Source of the DNA: Paraburkholderia nodosa DSM 21604
GTDB lineage: Bacteria > Pseudomonadota > Gammaproteobacteria > Burkholderiales > Burkholderiaceae
Assembly (NCBI RefSeq): GCF_000519185.1
Contig: NZ_JAFA01000003.1
Location: 316,583 to 380,582, forward strand
DNA length: 64,000 nt
Direction: 5' to 3'
Shown here: piece after piece, positions 8,259 to 16,729 of the stretch
Position numbering within the stretch: the stretch's first letter is position 1
Layout: each line of letters starts with the position of its first letter
Notes under the pieces: model-generated
What the model was told of the DNA's origin: nothing
The model's input: the letters and a program-made list of their open reading frames with translations, nothing else
Database searches by the model: none
Translations under genes and position numbers: made by a program

Positions 8259-9410
8259 ATGAACTCGACGTCTAAAGTCAACGCTCCAGAAGCTCCGCGC
8301 GCCAACGCGACCCCGGCAACGAACGATGCGTTCGTGCGCATCGAAAACGTCGTCAAGAAGTTCGGCGAGAGCACCGCCGTGGACAACGTGAGCCTGAACA
8401 TCGCCAAGAACGAGCTTTTTGCATTGCTCGGGAGTTCGGGCTGCGGCAAGTCCACCCTGCTGCGCATGCTCGCGGGCCTCGAAACGGCCACGTCGGGCCG
8501 CATCTTCGTCGATGGCGAAGACCTCGCGTCGCTGCCGCCGTACCGCCGCCCCGTCAACATGATGTTCCAGTCGTATGCGCTCTTCCCGCACATGAGCGTG
8601 GAGGCGAACGTCGCGTTCGGCCTCAAGCAGGAAGGCGTGCCGAAGAACGAAATTCGCGAGCGCGTGGCCGACGCGCTCAACCTCGTGCAGATGGGCCGCT
8701 ACGCGAAGCGCAAACCCCATCAGCTTTCCGGCGGCCAGCAGCAGCGCGTGGCGCTGGCGCGCTCGCTCGTGAAGCGCCCCAAGCTCCTGCTGCTCGACGA
8801 ACCGATGTCGGCGCTCGACAAGAAGATCCGCCAGAAGACCCAACTCGAACTCGTGAACATCATCGAGAAAGTCGATGTCACCTGTGTGATGGTCACGCAC
8901 GATCAGGAAGAGGCGATGACCATGGCCAACCGCCTCGCGGTGATGAGCGAGGGCCGCATCGTCCAGATCGGCTCGCCAGGCGAAGTCTACGAATTCCCCA
9001 ACAGCCGCTTCTCGGCCGAGTTCATCGGCTCGACCAACCTGTTCGAAGGCAAGGTCGTCGAGGACGAGCCGGATCACATCTTCGTGGAAAGCGAAGACCT
9101 CGAAACGCGCATGTACGTGAGCCACGGCGTGAGCGGCCCGCTCGGCATGCCCGTGGGCATTTCGGTGCGGCCGGAGCGCGTGCGTGTGACGCGCGAAAAG
9201 CCTGGCACGCAGCACAACTGGGCGCGCGGTGTGGTCACGGATGTCGCCTACATGGGCAGCTATTCGCTTTATCACGTGCGTCTGCCGGGCGGCAAGGTGG
9301 TCGTCTCGAACCTCTCCAGCTCGCACCTCATGAACGAGGGCGCGCCCGCCTGGAACGACGATGTCTACGTGTCCTGGTCGCCGGCCAGCGGCGTCGTGCT
9401 CACGCAGTAA
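8259..9410 (+). CDS. potG: Polyamine ABC transporter ATP-binding protein (PotG/PotA-like)
   Basis: A 383-aa ATPase of the CUT1/PotA type. The Walker A motif GSSGCGKST is at 58-66, the Q-loop follows at MMFQSYALFPHM, the signature is LSGGQQQR, Walker B is LLLLDEP with a following SALDK D-loop, and the switch is MVTHDQEEA. Residues after about 250 form the TOBE domain typical of PotA/PotG (ISVRPERVRV). The N-terminal 25 residues are a low-complexity Ala/Pro/Thr extension. It is cytoplasmic and drives the importer formed with the two downstream permeases, the first of which starts 13 bp after its stop. Confidence 0.9.
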   Translation: MNSTSKVNAPEAPRANATPATNDAFVRIENVVKKFGESTAVDNVSLNIAKNELFALLGSSGCGKSTLLRMLAGLETATSGRIFVDGEDLASLPPYRRPVNMMFQSYALFPHMSVEANVAFGLKQEGVPKNEIRERVADALNLVQMGRYAKRKPHQLSGGQQQRVALARSLVKRPKLLLLDEPMSALDKKIRQKTQLELVNIIEKVDVTCVMVTHDQEEAMTMANRLAVMSEGRIVQIGSPGEVYEFPNSRFSAEFIGSTNLFEGKVVEDEPDHIFVESEDLETRMYVSHGVSGPLGMPVGISVRPERVRVTREKPGTQHNWARGVVTDVAYMGSYSLYHVRLPGGKVVVSNLSSSHLMNEGAPAWNDDVYVSWSPASGVVLTQ

Positions 9411-9423
9411 GGAGGCCTCAATC

Positions 9424-10395
9424 ATGAGTACCACTCTTCCCACCACGCCTCGATCCGGCCGCGCAGCCGCAGACGCGCGCCGCGGCGCGCTCGCGCGCTT
9501 CTTCTCGCGCTTCGTGCCGTCGGGCCGCACCGCCGTGATCGGCGTGCCGTTCATCTGGCTCACGCTGTTCTTCGCGCTGCCCTTCGTGCTCGTGCTGAAG
9601 ATCAGCTTCGCCGACCAGGTCATGGGCATTCCGCCCTACTCGAACCTGGTCGAGATGAAGGACGGCATGGTGCACTTCGCGCTGCAGCTCGGGCACTACG
9701 CGTTCCTGCTGCAGGACAGCCTCTATATCGCCACCTATATCAGCTCGCTGAAGATGGCGGCGGTCTCCACCATCTTTTGCCTGCTGATCGGCTACCCGAT
9801 CGCCTATTACATCGCGCGCTCGAACCCGGCCACGCGCAACCTGCTCATGATGGGCGTGATGCTGCCGTTCTGGACGTCGTTCCTGATCCGCGTGTACGCG
9901 TGGATCGGCATTCTGAAGGACGACGGCCTGCTCAATCACGCGCTCATTGGCATCGGCCTGATCCATTCGCCGCTGCGGCTCTATCACAGCGACGCGGGCG
10001 TCTATATCGGCATGGTCTATTCGTACCTGCCCTTCATGGTGATGCCGCTCTACGCGCACCTCGTGAAGATGGACCTCACGCTGCTCGAAGCCGCCTACGA
10101 CCTGGGCGCCAAGCCCTGGGTGGCGTTCACGCAGATCACCTTGCCGCTTTCGAAGAACGGAATCATCGCGGGCAGCCTGCTCGTGTTCATTCCCGCGGTG
10201 GGCGAGTACGTGATTCCCGAACTGCTCGGCGGCGCCGACACGCTCATGATCGGCCGCGTGATGTGGGACGAGTTCTTCAACAACATGGACTGGCCAATGG
10301 CCTCCGCCGTCACGGTGGCGATGGTGCTGCTGCTGCTCGTGCCGATGGCGATCTTTCAGTACTACCAGGTCAAGGAACTGGAGGAAGGCAAATGA
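9424..10395 (+). CDS. potH: Polyamine ABC transporter permease (PotH-like)
   Basis: A 323-aa inner-membrane permease with about six hydrophobic segments, the first near residues 40-60 (FIWLTLFFALPFVLVLKISF). The coupling EAA-type loop LLEAAYDLGAKPW...ITLPLSKNGI contacts the ATPase. The ATG at 9424 lies behind a strong AAGGAGG; an earlier in-frame start would lie within potG. Its stop overlaps the next start as ATGA, indicating translational coupling with potI. Confidence 0.9.
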   Translation: MSTTLPTTPRSGRAAADARRGALARFFSRFVPSGRTAVIGVPFIWLTLFFALPFVLVLKISFADQVMGIPPYSNLVEMKDGMVHFALQLGHYAFLLQDSLYIATYISSLKMAAVSTIFCLLIGYPIAYYIARSNPATRNLLMMGVMLPFWTSFLIRVYAWIGILKDDGLLNHALIGIGLIHSPLRLYHSDAGVYIGMVYSYLPFMVMPLYAHLVKMDLTLLEAAYDLGAKPWVAFTQITLPLSKNGIIAGSLLVFIPAVGEYVIPELLGGADTLMIGRVMWDEFFNNMDWPMASAVTVAMVLLLLVPMAIFQYYQVKELEEGK

Positions 10396-11303
10396 TCAAG
10401 CCCAACCGTACGCTCTCCACCGGCGTTCTCACGCTCGGGTTCCTGTTCCTCTATATCCCGATCATCAGTCTCGTCGTCTACTCGTTCAACGAGTCGAAAC
10501 TGGTCACGGTGTGGTCCGGCTTCTCGCTCAAGTGGTACGCGGCGCTGTTGCAGGACGAAGAGTTGCTGAGCGCCGCATGGCTCTCGCTGAAGATCGGCCT
10601 CATGACCGCATTCGCCTCGGTTGTGATCGGCACGTGGGCCGGCTTCGTGCTCGCGCGCATGGGGCGGTTTCGCGGCTTCACGCTCTACACCGGCATGATC
10701 AACGCGCCGCTCGTGATTCCCGAAGTCATTCAGGGCATCTCGCTGCTGTTGCTCTTCGTCGCGCTCGAACAGATGCTCGGCTGGCCCAAGGGCCGCGGCA
10801 TCGTGACGATCTGGATCGGCCACGTGATGCTGTGCGTGTCGTATGTCGCGATCATCGTGCAGTCGCGTGTGAAGGAGATGAACAAGTCCCTCGAGGAAGC
10901 CGCGCTCGATCTCGGCGCCACGCCGCTCAAGGTGTTCTTCGTCATCACGCTGCCGCTCATCTCGCAGGCGCTGCTCTCGGGCTGGCTCCTCTCGTTCACG
11001 CTTTCGATCGACGACCTCGTGCTGTCCGCATTTCTTTCCGGACCGGGCTCGACCACGCTGCCGCTCGTCGTGTTCTCGCGCGTGCGCCTCGGCCTGAACC
11101 CGGAGATGAACGCGCTCGCCACGCTCTTCATCAGCGCGGTGACGATCGGCGTGATCGCCGTGAACCAGCTGATGAGCGCACGCGAGAAGAAGCGCACGCG
11201 CGACATGCAACTCGCCTTCGTCCAGCCCGATGCCGCCGAAGCCATCACGCCAGCCGCGCCCGCTCGCGCAGTCGGTGCGCCGATCGGTCGCCGCGCCGCC
11301 TGA
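10392..11303 (+). CDS. potI: Polyamine ABC transporter permease (PotI-like)
   Basis: A 303-aa second permease of the importer, with six predicted membrane helices and the EAA-type loop LEEAALDLGATPL...ITLPLISQA. The start ATG at 10392 overlaps the potH stop by 4 nt (ATGA). That start gives the conserved N-terminus LGFLFLYIPIISLVVYSFN. The last 40 residues form an Ala-rich hydrophilic tail. The pair potH-potI sets up a heterodimeric channel as in PotFGHI. Confidence 0.9.
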   Translation: MIKPNRTLSTGVLTLGFLFLYIPIISLVVYSFNESKLVTVWSGFSLKWYAALLQDEELLSAAWLSLKIGLMTAFASVVIGTWAGFVLARMGRFRGFTLYTGMINAPLVIPEVIQGISLLLLFVALEQMLGWPKGRGIVTIWIGHVMLCVSYVAIIVQSRVKEMNKSLEEAALDLGATPLKVFFVITLPLISQALLSGWLLSFTLSIDDLVLSAFLSGPGSTTLPLVVFSRVRLGLNPEMNALATLFISAVTIGVIAVNQLMSAREKKRTRDMQLAFVQPDAAEAITPAAPARAVGAPIGRRAA

Positions 11304-11321
11304 TGAGGATTGCCAGGCAGG

Positions 11322-11345
11322 GAGGGGCGGCGTGCGCCGCCTCTC
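11322..11345 (+). promoter_or_regulatory. Stem-loop between potI and the DUF3138 gene
   Basis: GAGGGGCGG pairs with CCGCCTCTC (8 of 9 positions) around a 6-nt loop, just after the potI stop and 53 bp before the next start. It lacks a T-run. It may be an attenuator or mRNA-stability element separating the transporter genes from the outer-membrane protein gene. Confidence 0.45.
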
Positions 11346-11397
11346 ACCGAACTCGAACTCGAACTGATTGCAATAACGACCAACAAGGAGAATTTCG

Positions 11398-12981
11398 ATG
11401 AAGAAGAAGTTAATCTGTCTGCTGGTGGCCGGGGCGCTGCCAGGGCTCGCGCTAGCGGACTCGACCAGCGAACAGATCAAGGCCCTGCAGGCACAGCTGA
11501 ATGCCCTGCAAAAAGAGGTGAAGTCGCTCAAGACCGAACTGGCGCAATCGAAGCCCACGGCGAAGACCGCAGCCGCAGCGCCGGTCGTACCGGCCACCGC
11601 AGCCGCGCCGGTCGTGGACATCAGCTCGCCCGATTACGGCAAGGCGCAGGCAAACCTGACCAACGACCAGGTCGATGCGATGAAGCAGCAGATCGCGAGC
11701 CAGCAACTCAAGGTCGATTCGCTCACCGACGCCGCCAACACCGGTCCGCTCGCGGGTCTGTCGATCACCGGCTACATCGACCCGACGTACATCTACAACC
11801 GCGCGCCGGGCACCTCGTCGTTCCTGTTCGCGAACCACACCGGTGCGTATAACTACTTCAACAGCACGTTCGGCGACGTCTATCTCGACATCAAGAAGAC
11901 CTTCGGCGTGGGCCCGATGGCGCCTTCTGCCGAAATCACGCTCATGCCCAACCGCGGCAACGGCATCACGCTGCTGCAGAACGAGCACGGCGAGATTGGC
12001 AACAATATCCTGAACACCGCCGTCGTGACCGTGCCGGTGACTTCCACGGGCACGTTCGTCGCCGGTCTCATGCCGAGCTTCGGCGGCTACGAGGTGCAGC
12101 AGTCGAACCAGATGCTCACGCTCACGCACAACCTGCTCTACGACTTCTCGGACCCGGGCAGCTATGTGGGCATTGGCTGGAATTACACGCCGGACGGCAG
12201 CCAGTGGGCGTTCAAGTTCATGATCGGCAACGAGCAGTACCGCACCAATGGCGCGGTCGTGCAGACGGGCCAGAACGCGCTCGGAGACCCGATCACCACC
12301 AGCAACAGGATCCCGACGTTCACGGCGCGTGCCGACTACACGTGGTCCAGCGCACTCGACATCGGCGGCTCGTTCAACATCGGCCGCCAGACGCTGCCGA
12401 GCGCATTCGATTCGACGACGGGCCAGGCCGTGTACGGCGTGGGCGGCCAGGCGTCGAGTTCGGGCGGCTACTTCTTCTTCGGCGAAATGGACGCGACCTA
12501 CACGCTCGCGGACATCCAGTACAGCGCCGAAGCCGATTACGGCCAGCAGCAGCGCGCGGCGTTCAACGGCGGCAACGCGCAGTGGTACGGCTTCTCGCTG
12601 CTCGCGCACCGCAAGTTCAACGCGCCGGTGGTGGGCCGCATGGGCGTGACGGCACGCTACGACCTGCTCGCGAACGGCAAGAACGGCGGCGGTGGCGGCG
12701 GCATCGTGCTCAACTCGAACGGCATGGATACGGCCAACGGCTTCGGCATTGGTGCGGACTGCCTGGCGAACTCGAAGGCCGGCGGCGGCTTTGGCTTCGA
12801 GTGCAAGGGCGCAACACGCCAGGACGTCGCGCTCGACCTGCTGTTCTACCCCACGCAGCAGATCCAGGTGAAGGTGGAATATCGCCACGACTGGGCCACG
12901 CAGCGCGTGTTCCTGAACAGCGACGGCTCGTACGGCAAGAGCAACGACTTGCTGGGCGCGCAGTTCATCTACTCGTTCTGA
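11398..12981 (+). CDS. Outer-membrane beta-barrel protein, DUF3138-like
   Basis: A 527-aa secreted protein. Residues 1-20 are a signal peptide (LICLLVAGALPGLALA). Residues 21-50 form a short coiled coil (EQIKALQAQLNALQKEVKSL) like the trimerising N-terminus of some porins, followed by an Ala/Pro linker. From about residue 120 it is rich in alternating Tyr, Phe, Gly and Asn typical of outer-membrane strands, and it ends in Phe (FIYSF), the usual C-terminal signature for barrel assembly. I recognise it as DUF3138, common in Burkholderia. Its place after the polyamine importer suggests a channel for cationic amines, but that is inference. The ATG follows AAGGAGAAT. Confidence 0.7.
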   Translation: MKKKLICLLVAGALPGLALADSTSEQIKALQAQLNALQKEVKSLKTELAQSKPTAKTAAAAPVVPATAAAPVVDISSPDYGKAQANLTNDQVDAMKQQIASQQLKVDSLTDAANTGPLAGLSITGYIDPTYIYNRAPGTSSFLFANHTGAYNYFNSTFGDVYLDIKKTFGVGPMAPSAEITLMPNRGNGITLLQNEHGEIGNNILNTAVVTVPVTSTGTFVAGLMPSFGGYEVQQSNQMLTLTHNLLYDFSDPGSYVGIGWNYTPDGSQWAFKFMIGNEQYRTNGAVVQTGQNALGDPITTSNRIPTFTARADYTWSSALDIGGSFNIGRQTLPSAFDSTTGQAVYGVGGQASSSGGYFFFGEMDATYTLADIQYSAEADYGQQQRAAFNGGNAQWYGFSLLAHRKFNAPVVGRMGVTARYDLLANGKNGGGGGGIVLNSNGMDTANGFGIGADCLANSKAGGGFGFECKGATRQDVALDLLFYPTQQIQVKVEYRHDWATQRVFLNSDGSYGKSNDLLGAQFIYSF

Positions 12982-12989
12982 TGAAGTCG

Positions 12990-13022
12990 CGGCGGGCGCC
13001 GGCCTCGTGCTGTCGCCCGCCG
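12990..13022 (+). terminator. Hairpin between DUF3138 gene and puuB
   Basis: CGGCGGGCG and CGCCCGCCG are perfect 9-bp arms around a 15-nt loop, beginning 9 bp after the DUF3138 stop and followed by TTTCC. The T-run is short, so partial termination or processing is more likely than a full stop. puuB starts 20 bp later. Confidence 0.5.
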
Positions 13023-13042
13023 TTTCCTGATTCGCTTTCCCT

Positions 13043-14335
13043 ATGCTCAAATTCACCAATCAGCCTCACGCCCCGTCCTGGTACGCGGCCATCGCCAACG
13101 ACACCACCGCGCACCCCACGCTCGAAGGTGCGCTCGATGCCGATGTCTGCGTGGTCGGCGCGGGCCTCACGGGGGTTTCGGCCGCGCTCAACCTCGCCGA
13201 ACGCGGCCATCGCGTCGCGCTCGTGGAAGCCTCGCGCGTGGGGTGGGCCGCAAGCGGGCGAAACGGCGGGCAGTTGATTGGCGGCTTTGCCTGCGATATC
13301 GACACGTTCGCGCAGTTCATGCCCGAAGCCGAGGTCCGGCAGATTTGGGACATGGGCCTGGAGACACTCGACATCGTGAAGCGGCGCGTCAAGCAGCACA
13401 ACATCGACTGCGCGCTCACGGCCGGCTATTTCACCGCCGCGAACAAGGCGCGCGACGTGGATGCACTCAAGCGCTGGCGCGACGAGGCGGCGCAGCGTTT
13501 CGGCTACGATCGCTTCCAGTACGTGGACGGCGACGGGGTGGGGCGCTACGTGGCGTCGTCGCGCTATCCCGGCGGCCTCTACGATCCCGATAGCGGGCAT
13601 CTGCATCCGCTGAACTACACACTCGGGCTGGCGCGCGCGGCGGTCGAAGCCGGCGTGCGCGTGTACGAAAACAGCCCCGTCACGCGACTGCGCGAAGAAA
13701 GCGGCGCGCATGTGGTGGAAACCGCGCGCGGCAACGTACGCGCGAAATTCGTCGTGCTCGCATGCAATACGTATCTGGGCGATCTCGCCCCGGCGCTCTC
13801 GCGCAAGATCATGCCCGTGGGCACTTATGTGATCGCCACCGAAAAGCTCGGCGCCGAGCGCATGAATGCGCTGATGCCCGCTCAAGCTGCCGTATGCGAC
13901 AGCCGCTTCGTGCTCGACTACTTCCGTCCCGCGGCGGACACGCGCCTGCTCTGGGGCGGCAAGGTGAGCTATTCCACCTTCGCGCCGCCCAATCTGGGCG
14001 AAGCCATGCGCCGCGACATGCTAAAAACGTTTCCTCAACTCGCTGATGTGAAGGTGGATTACGCGTGGGGCGGCTACGTGGACATCACGATGAATCGCGC
14101 GCCGCACTTCGGGCGCCTCTCGCCAACGGTGTATTTCGCGCAAGGGTTCTCGGGCCACGGCGTGAACGTCACAGGGCTCGCGGGCACGCTGATCGCCGAA
14201 GCGATCCACAGCCAGGCCGCGCGCTTCGACCTGTTCGGCAAGATCCGTCACCGCGATTTCCCCGGCGGCGCTACACTGCGAACCCCCGCCCTCGTGCTCG
14301 CAATGGCGTGGTATCGAATGAAGGACCTGCTTTGA
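13043..14335 (+). CDS. puuB: Gamma-glutamylputrescine oxidase (FAD-dependent, PuuB-like)
   Basis: A 430-aa DAO-family flavoprotein. Residues 32-60 are the Rossmann dinucleotide motif (DVCVVGAGLTGVSAALNLAE) ending in an acidic residue (LVEAS). GWAASGRNGGQ follows, and the C-terminal QGFSGHGVNVTGLAG closes the FAD site. PuuB oxidises gamma-glutamylputrescine to the aldehyde with release of ammonia and hydrogen peroxide. The substrate is inferred from the puu neighbours. Its TGA overlaps the next ATG by one base, so the two paralogues are coupled. Confidence 0.83.
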   Translation: MLKFTNQPHAPSWYAAIANDTTAHPTLEGALDADVCVVGAGLTGVSAALNLAERGHRVALVEASRVGWAASGRNGGQLIGGFACDIDTFAQFMPEAEVRQIWDMGLETLDIVKRRVKQHNIDCALTAGYFTAANKARDVDALKRWRDEAAQRFGYDRFQYVDGDGVGRYVASSRYPGGLYDPDSGHLHPLNYTLGLARAAVEAGVRVYENSPVTRLREESGAHVVETARGNVRAKFVVLACNTYLGDLAPALSRKIMPVGTYVIATEKLGAERMNALMPAQAAVCDSRFVLDYFRPAADTRLLWGGKVSYSTFAPPNLGEAMRRDMLKTFPQLADVKVDYAWGGYVDITMNRAPHFGRLSPTVYFAQGFSGHGVNVTGLAGTLIAEAIHSQAARFDLFGKIRHRDFPGGATLRTPALVLAMAWYRMKDLL

Positions 14336-15639
14336 TGACACTCGACCTCGACGCCCAGGCGGACGCCCTCGCCCGCCACTCGTACTACGAAGCCACCGCC
14401 ACACGCCCCGCCGACGACGACCCCGTGCTCGAAGGCACGCTCGACGCCGACGTCTGCGTGATCGGCGCGGGCTTCGCCGGGCTCTCGGTCGCGCTCGAGT
14501 GCCGCGCACGCGGCCTTTCGGTCGTGGTGCTCGACGCCCATCGTCCCGGCTGGGGCGCCTCGGGCCGCAACGGCGGGCAGACGCTCGTGGGCTTCGCGAA
14601 AGACGAAGTGCTCGAAAAGCAGCTCGGCGCGCAAGGCATACGCGCGGCGTGGGCGCTCTCCATCGAGGGCGTGAAACTCGTGCGCGAGCGCATTGCGCGT
14701 TATGGCATCGATTGCGACTTCACGCCGGGCTATCTGACCGTCGCAACGAAAGCGAAGCGCGTACCCGATCTACGCGCATGGATGGACGCCGCACGCATGC
14801 GCTGGGGCTATGATCGCCTCGAATGGCTCGACACCGACGCCACGCGCGCACGCGTGGCGTCGCAGCGTTATATCGCGGGCGTCTACGATCCGGTCTCGGG
14901 GCATCTGCATCCGCTCAAGTACTGTCTTGGCCTCGCCGCCGCCGCGCGCCGCGAAGGCGCGCAACTCTTCGCGCATACGCGTGCGCTCGAAGTCGTACGC
15001 GGCGCGCGGCCCGTCGTGAAGACCACGCACGGCGAAGTCCGCTGCCGCTTCGTGGTGTCGTGCTGCAACGCCGCGCCGGGCGGCGTGCTGCCCGGCAGTG
15101 TGGCCGCGCGCATCGCGCCCATCGCCTCGTACATCATCGCAACGGAGCCGCTAGGCCGCGAGCTGGCCGACTCGTTGATCGCGCAACGTTCCGCCGTGTG
15201 CGACAACAACTTCTTTCTCGACTACTTCCGCGTCTCGGCAGACAACCGGATGCTGTTCGGCGGCCGCGCCGATTCGACCGGCGCCGCGCCCGAGCGCCTT
15301 ACAGCGGCCATGCAAACGCGCATGAGCGATACCTTCCCGCAGCTCGCCGGTGCCCGCGTGGAATACGCATGGGGCGGCTTTGTCGATGTCACGCGCAACC
15401 GCGCGCCCGACTTCGGCGCAATCGACCCGAATTATTACTATGTGCAAGGCTTTTCGGGGCACGGTGTCGCGCTCACGGGCATGGCGGGGCGTCTCGTTGC
15501 GCAGGCCATCGTCGGCGAGCGCGCCTCGTTCGATCTGTTCGCGCAGCTGCAGCACGCGCGCTTCCCCGGCGGCCCCGCGTGGCGGCGGCCCGCGCTGGAA
15601 ATCGGCATGCTCTATCACCGCGTGATGGAGATGTTCTGA
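14335..15639 (+). CDS. Second PuuB-like FAD-dependent oxidase
   Basis: A 434-aa DAO-family flavoprotein, clearly a paralogue of the preceding gene. Both share EGxLDADVCVxGAG, GWxASGRNGGQ, YDPxSGHLHPLxYxLGLA, YAWGGxVDxTxNRAP and QGFSGHG. The start ATG overlaps the previous stop as TGATG. The first 25 residues form a short Asp/Ala-rich lead. The two copies differ throughout, so they are an old duplication or separate acquisitions, and they may act on different polyamine conjugates (for example glutamylated spermidine or cadaverine). That division of labour is a guess. Confidence 0.75.
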   Translation: MTLDLDAQADALARHSYYEATATRPADDDPVLEGTLDADVCVIGAGFAGLSVALECRARGLSVVVLDAHRPGWGASGRNGGQTLVGFAKDEVLEKQLGAQGIRAAWALSIEGVKLVRERIARYGIDCDFTPGYLTVATKAKRVPDLRAWMDAARMRWGYDRLEWLDTDATRARVASQRYIAGVYDPVSGHLHPLKYCLGLAAAARREGAQLFAHTRALEVVRGARPVVKTTHGEVRCRFVVSCCNAAPGGVLPGSVAARIAPIASYIIATEPLGRELADSLIAQRSAVCDNNFFLDYFRVSADNRMLFGGRADSTGAAPERLTAAMQTRMSDTFPQLAGARVEYAWGGFVDVTRNRAPDFGAIDPNYYYVQGFSGHGVALTGMAGRLVAQAIVGERASFDLFAQLQHARFPGGPAWRRPALEIGMLYHRVMEMF

Positions 15640-15754
15640 CGCGGCACGCCCTGCACGAACTCCGAGCCTGTTATACCCTTGCGAAAGTCCGCCGCCCTCG
15701 CGCGGCGCACGCACTTCCTCTGCTTGAATCGCCTTTTCGCCAGGAGCAACAGCA

Positions 15755-16729
15755 ATGGATTACGTCAGGTTCGGCTCGACAGGGCTGCAGGTTTCGCGTC
15801 TTTGTCTCGGTTGCATGACCTACGGCGCGCCCGAGCGCGGCACGCACCCGTGGACGCTCGGCGAGGACGCCAGCCGCCCGCTCGTCCGCCAGGCGCTCGA
15901 CGCCGGCATCAACTTCTTCGACACCGCGAACACCTATTCGGACGGCACCTCGGAAGAGATCGTCGGGCGCGCGCTGCGCGACTTCGTCAAGCGCGACGAC
16001 ATCGTGCTCGCCACGAAGGTCTACAACCGCATGCGGCCCGGCCCGAACGGCCAGGGTCTGTCGCGCAAGGCCATCCTCACGGAAATCGACCATAGCCTCA
16101 AGCGCCTTGGCACCGATTACGTCGATCTCTATCAGATCCATCGCTGGGACTACAACACGCCCATCGAAGAAACGCTCGAAGCGCTGCACGATGTCGTGAA
16201 GGCCGGCAAGGCGCGCTATATCGGCGCTTCGTCCATGCATGCGTGGCAGTTCAGCAAGGCGCTCTACACCTCGCGCCTGAACGGCTGGACCGAGTTCATC
16301 AGCATGCAGGACCACGTGAACCTGCTGTATCGCGAGGAAGAGCGCGAAATGCTGCCGCTGTGCGCCGACCAGGGCATTGCCGTGATGCCGTGGAGCCCGC
16401 TCGCGCGCGGCCGCCTCACGCGCGACTGGAGCGAATCGAGCGAGCGCGAGGCCTCCGACAAGTTCGGCAAGACGCTCTATGGCGCCGATGCGGACAAAGC
16501 CATCATCGATGCGGTCGCCACCATCGCGCGGGCGCACAACGTCTCGCGGGCGCAAGTCGCGCTCGCGTGGCTGCTGCACAAGCCCGCCATCACGTCGCCG
16601 ATCATCGGCGCGTCGAAACCGCAGCATCTCGAAGACGCTGTCGCGGCGCTCTCGCTCAAGCTCTCCGACGAAGAGATCAAGACGCTCGAAGCGCCCTATC
16701 TTCCGCATGTGATTGCGGGCCATCAGTAA
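15755..16729 (+). CDS. Aldo/keto reductase
   Basis: A 324-aa NADPH-dependent aldo/keto reductase with the TIM-barrel signatures FFDTANTYSDGTSEEIVGRA (catalytic Asp and Tyr), a catalytic Lys in LATKVYNRM, a His in DYVDLYQIHRWD, and the cofactor-binding GASKPQHLEDAV near the end. It resembles the YajO/Tas-like subgroup. It follows the puuB pair after 115 bp. It could reduce aminoaldehydes arising from polyamine oxidation, but the substrate cannot be read from the sequence. Its 3' end overlaps the convergent MocR gene by 53 bp. Confidence 0.85.
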   Translation: MDYVRFGSTGLQVSRLCLGCMTYGAPERGTHPWTLGEDASRPLVRQALDAGINFFDTANTYSDGTSEEIVGRALRDFVKRDDIVLATKVYNRMRPGPNGQGLSRKAILTEIDHSLKRLGTDYVDLYQIHRWDYNTPIEETLEALHDVVKAGKARYIGASSMHAWQFSKALYTSRLNGWTEFISMQDHVNLLYREEEREMLPLCADQGIAVMPWSPLARGRLTRDWSESSEREASDKFGKTLYGADADKAIIDAVATIARAHNVSRAQVALAWLLHKPAITSPIIGASKPQHLEDAVAALSLKLSDEEIKTLEAPYLPHVIAGHQ

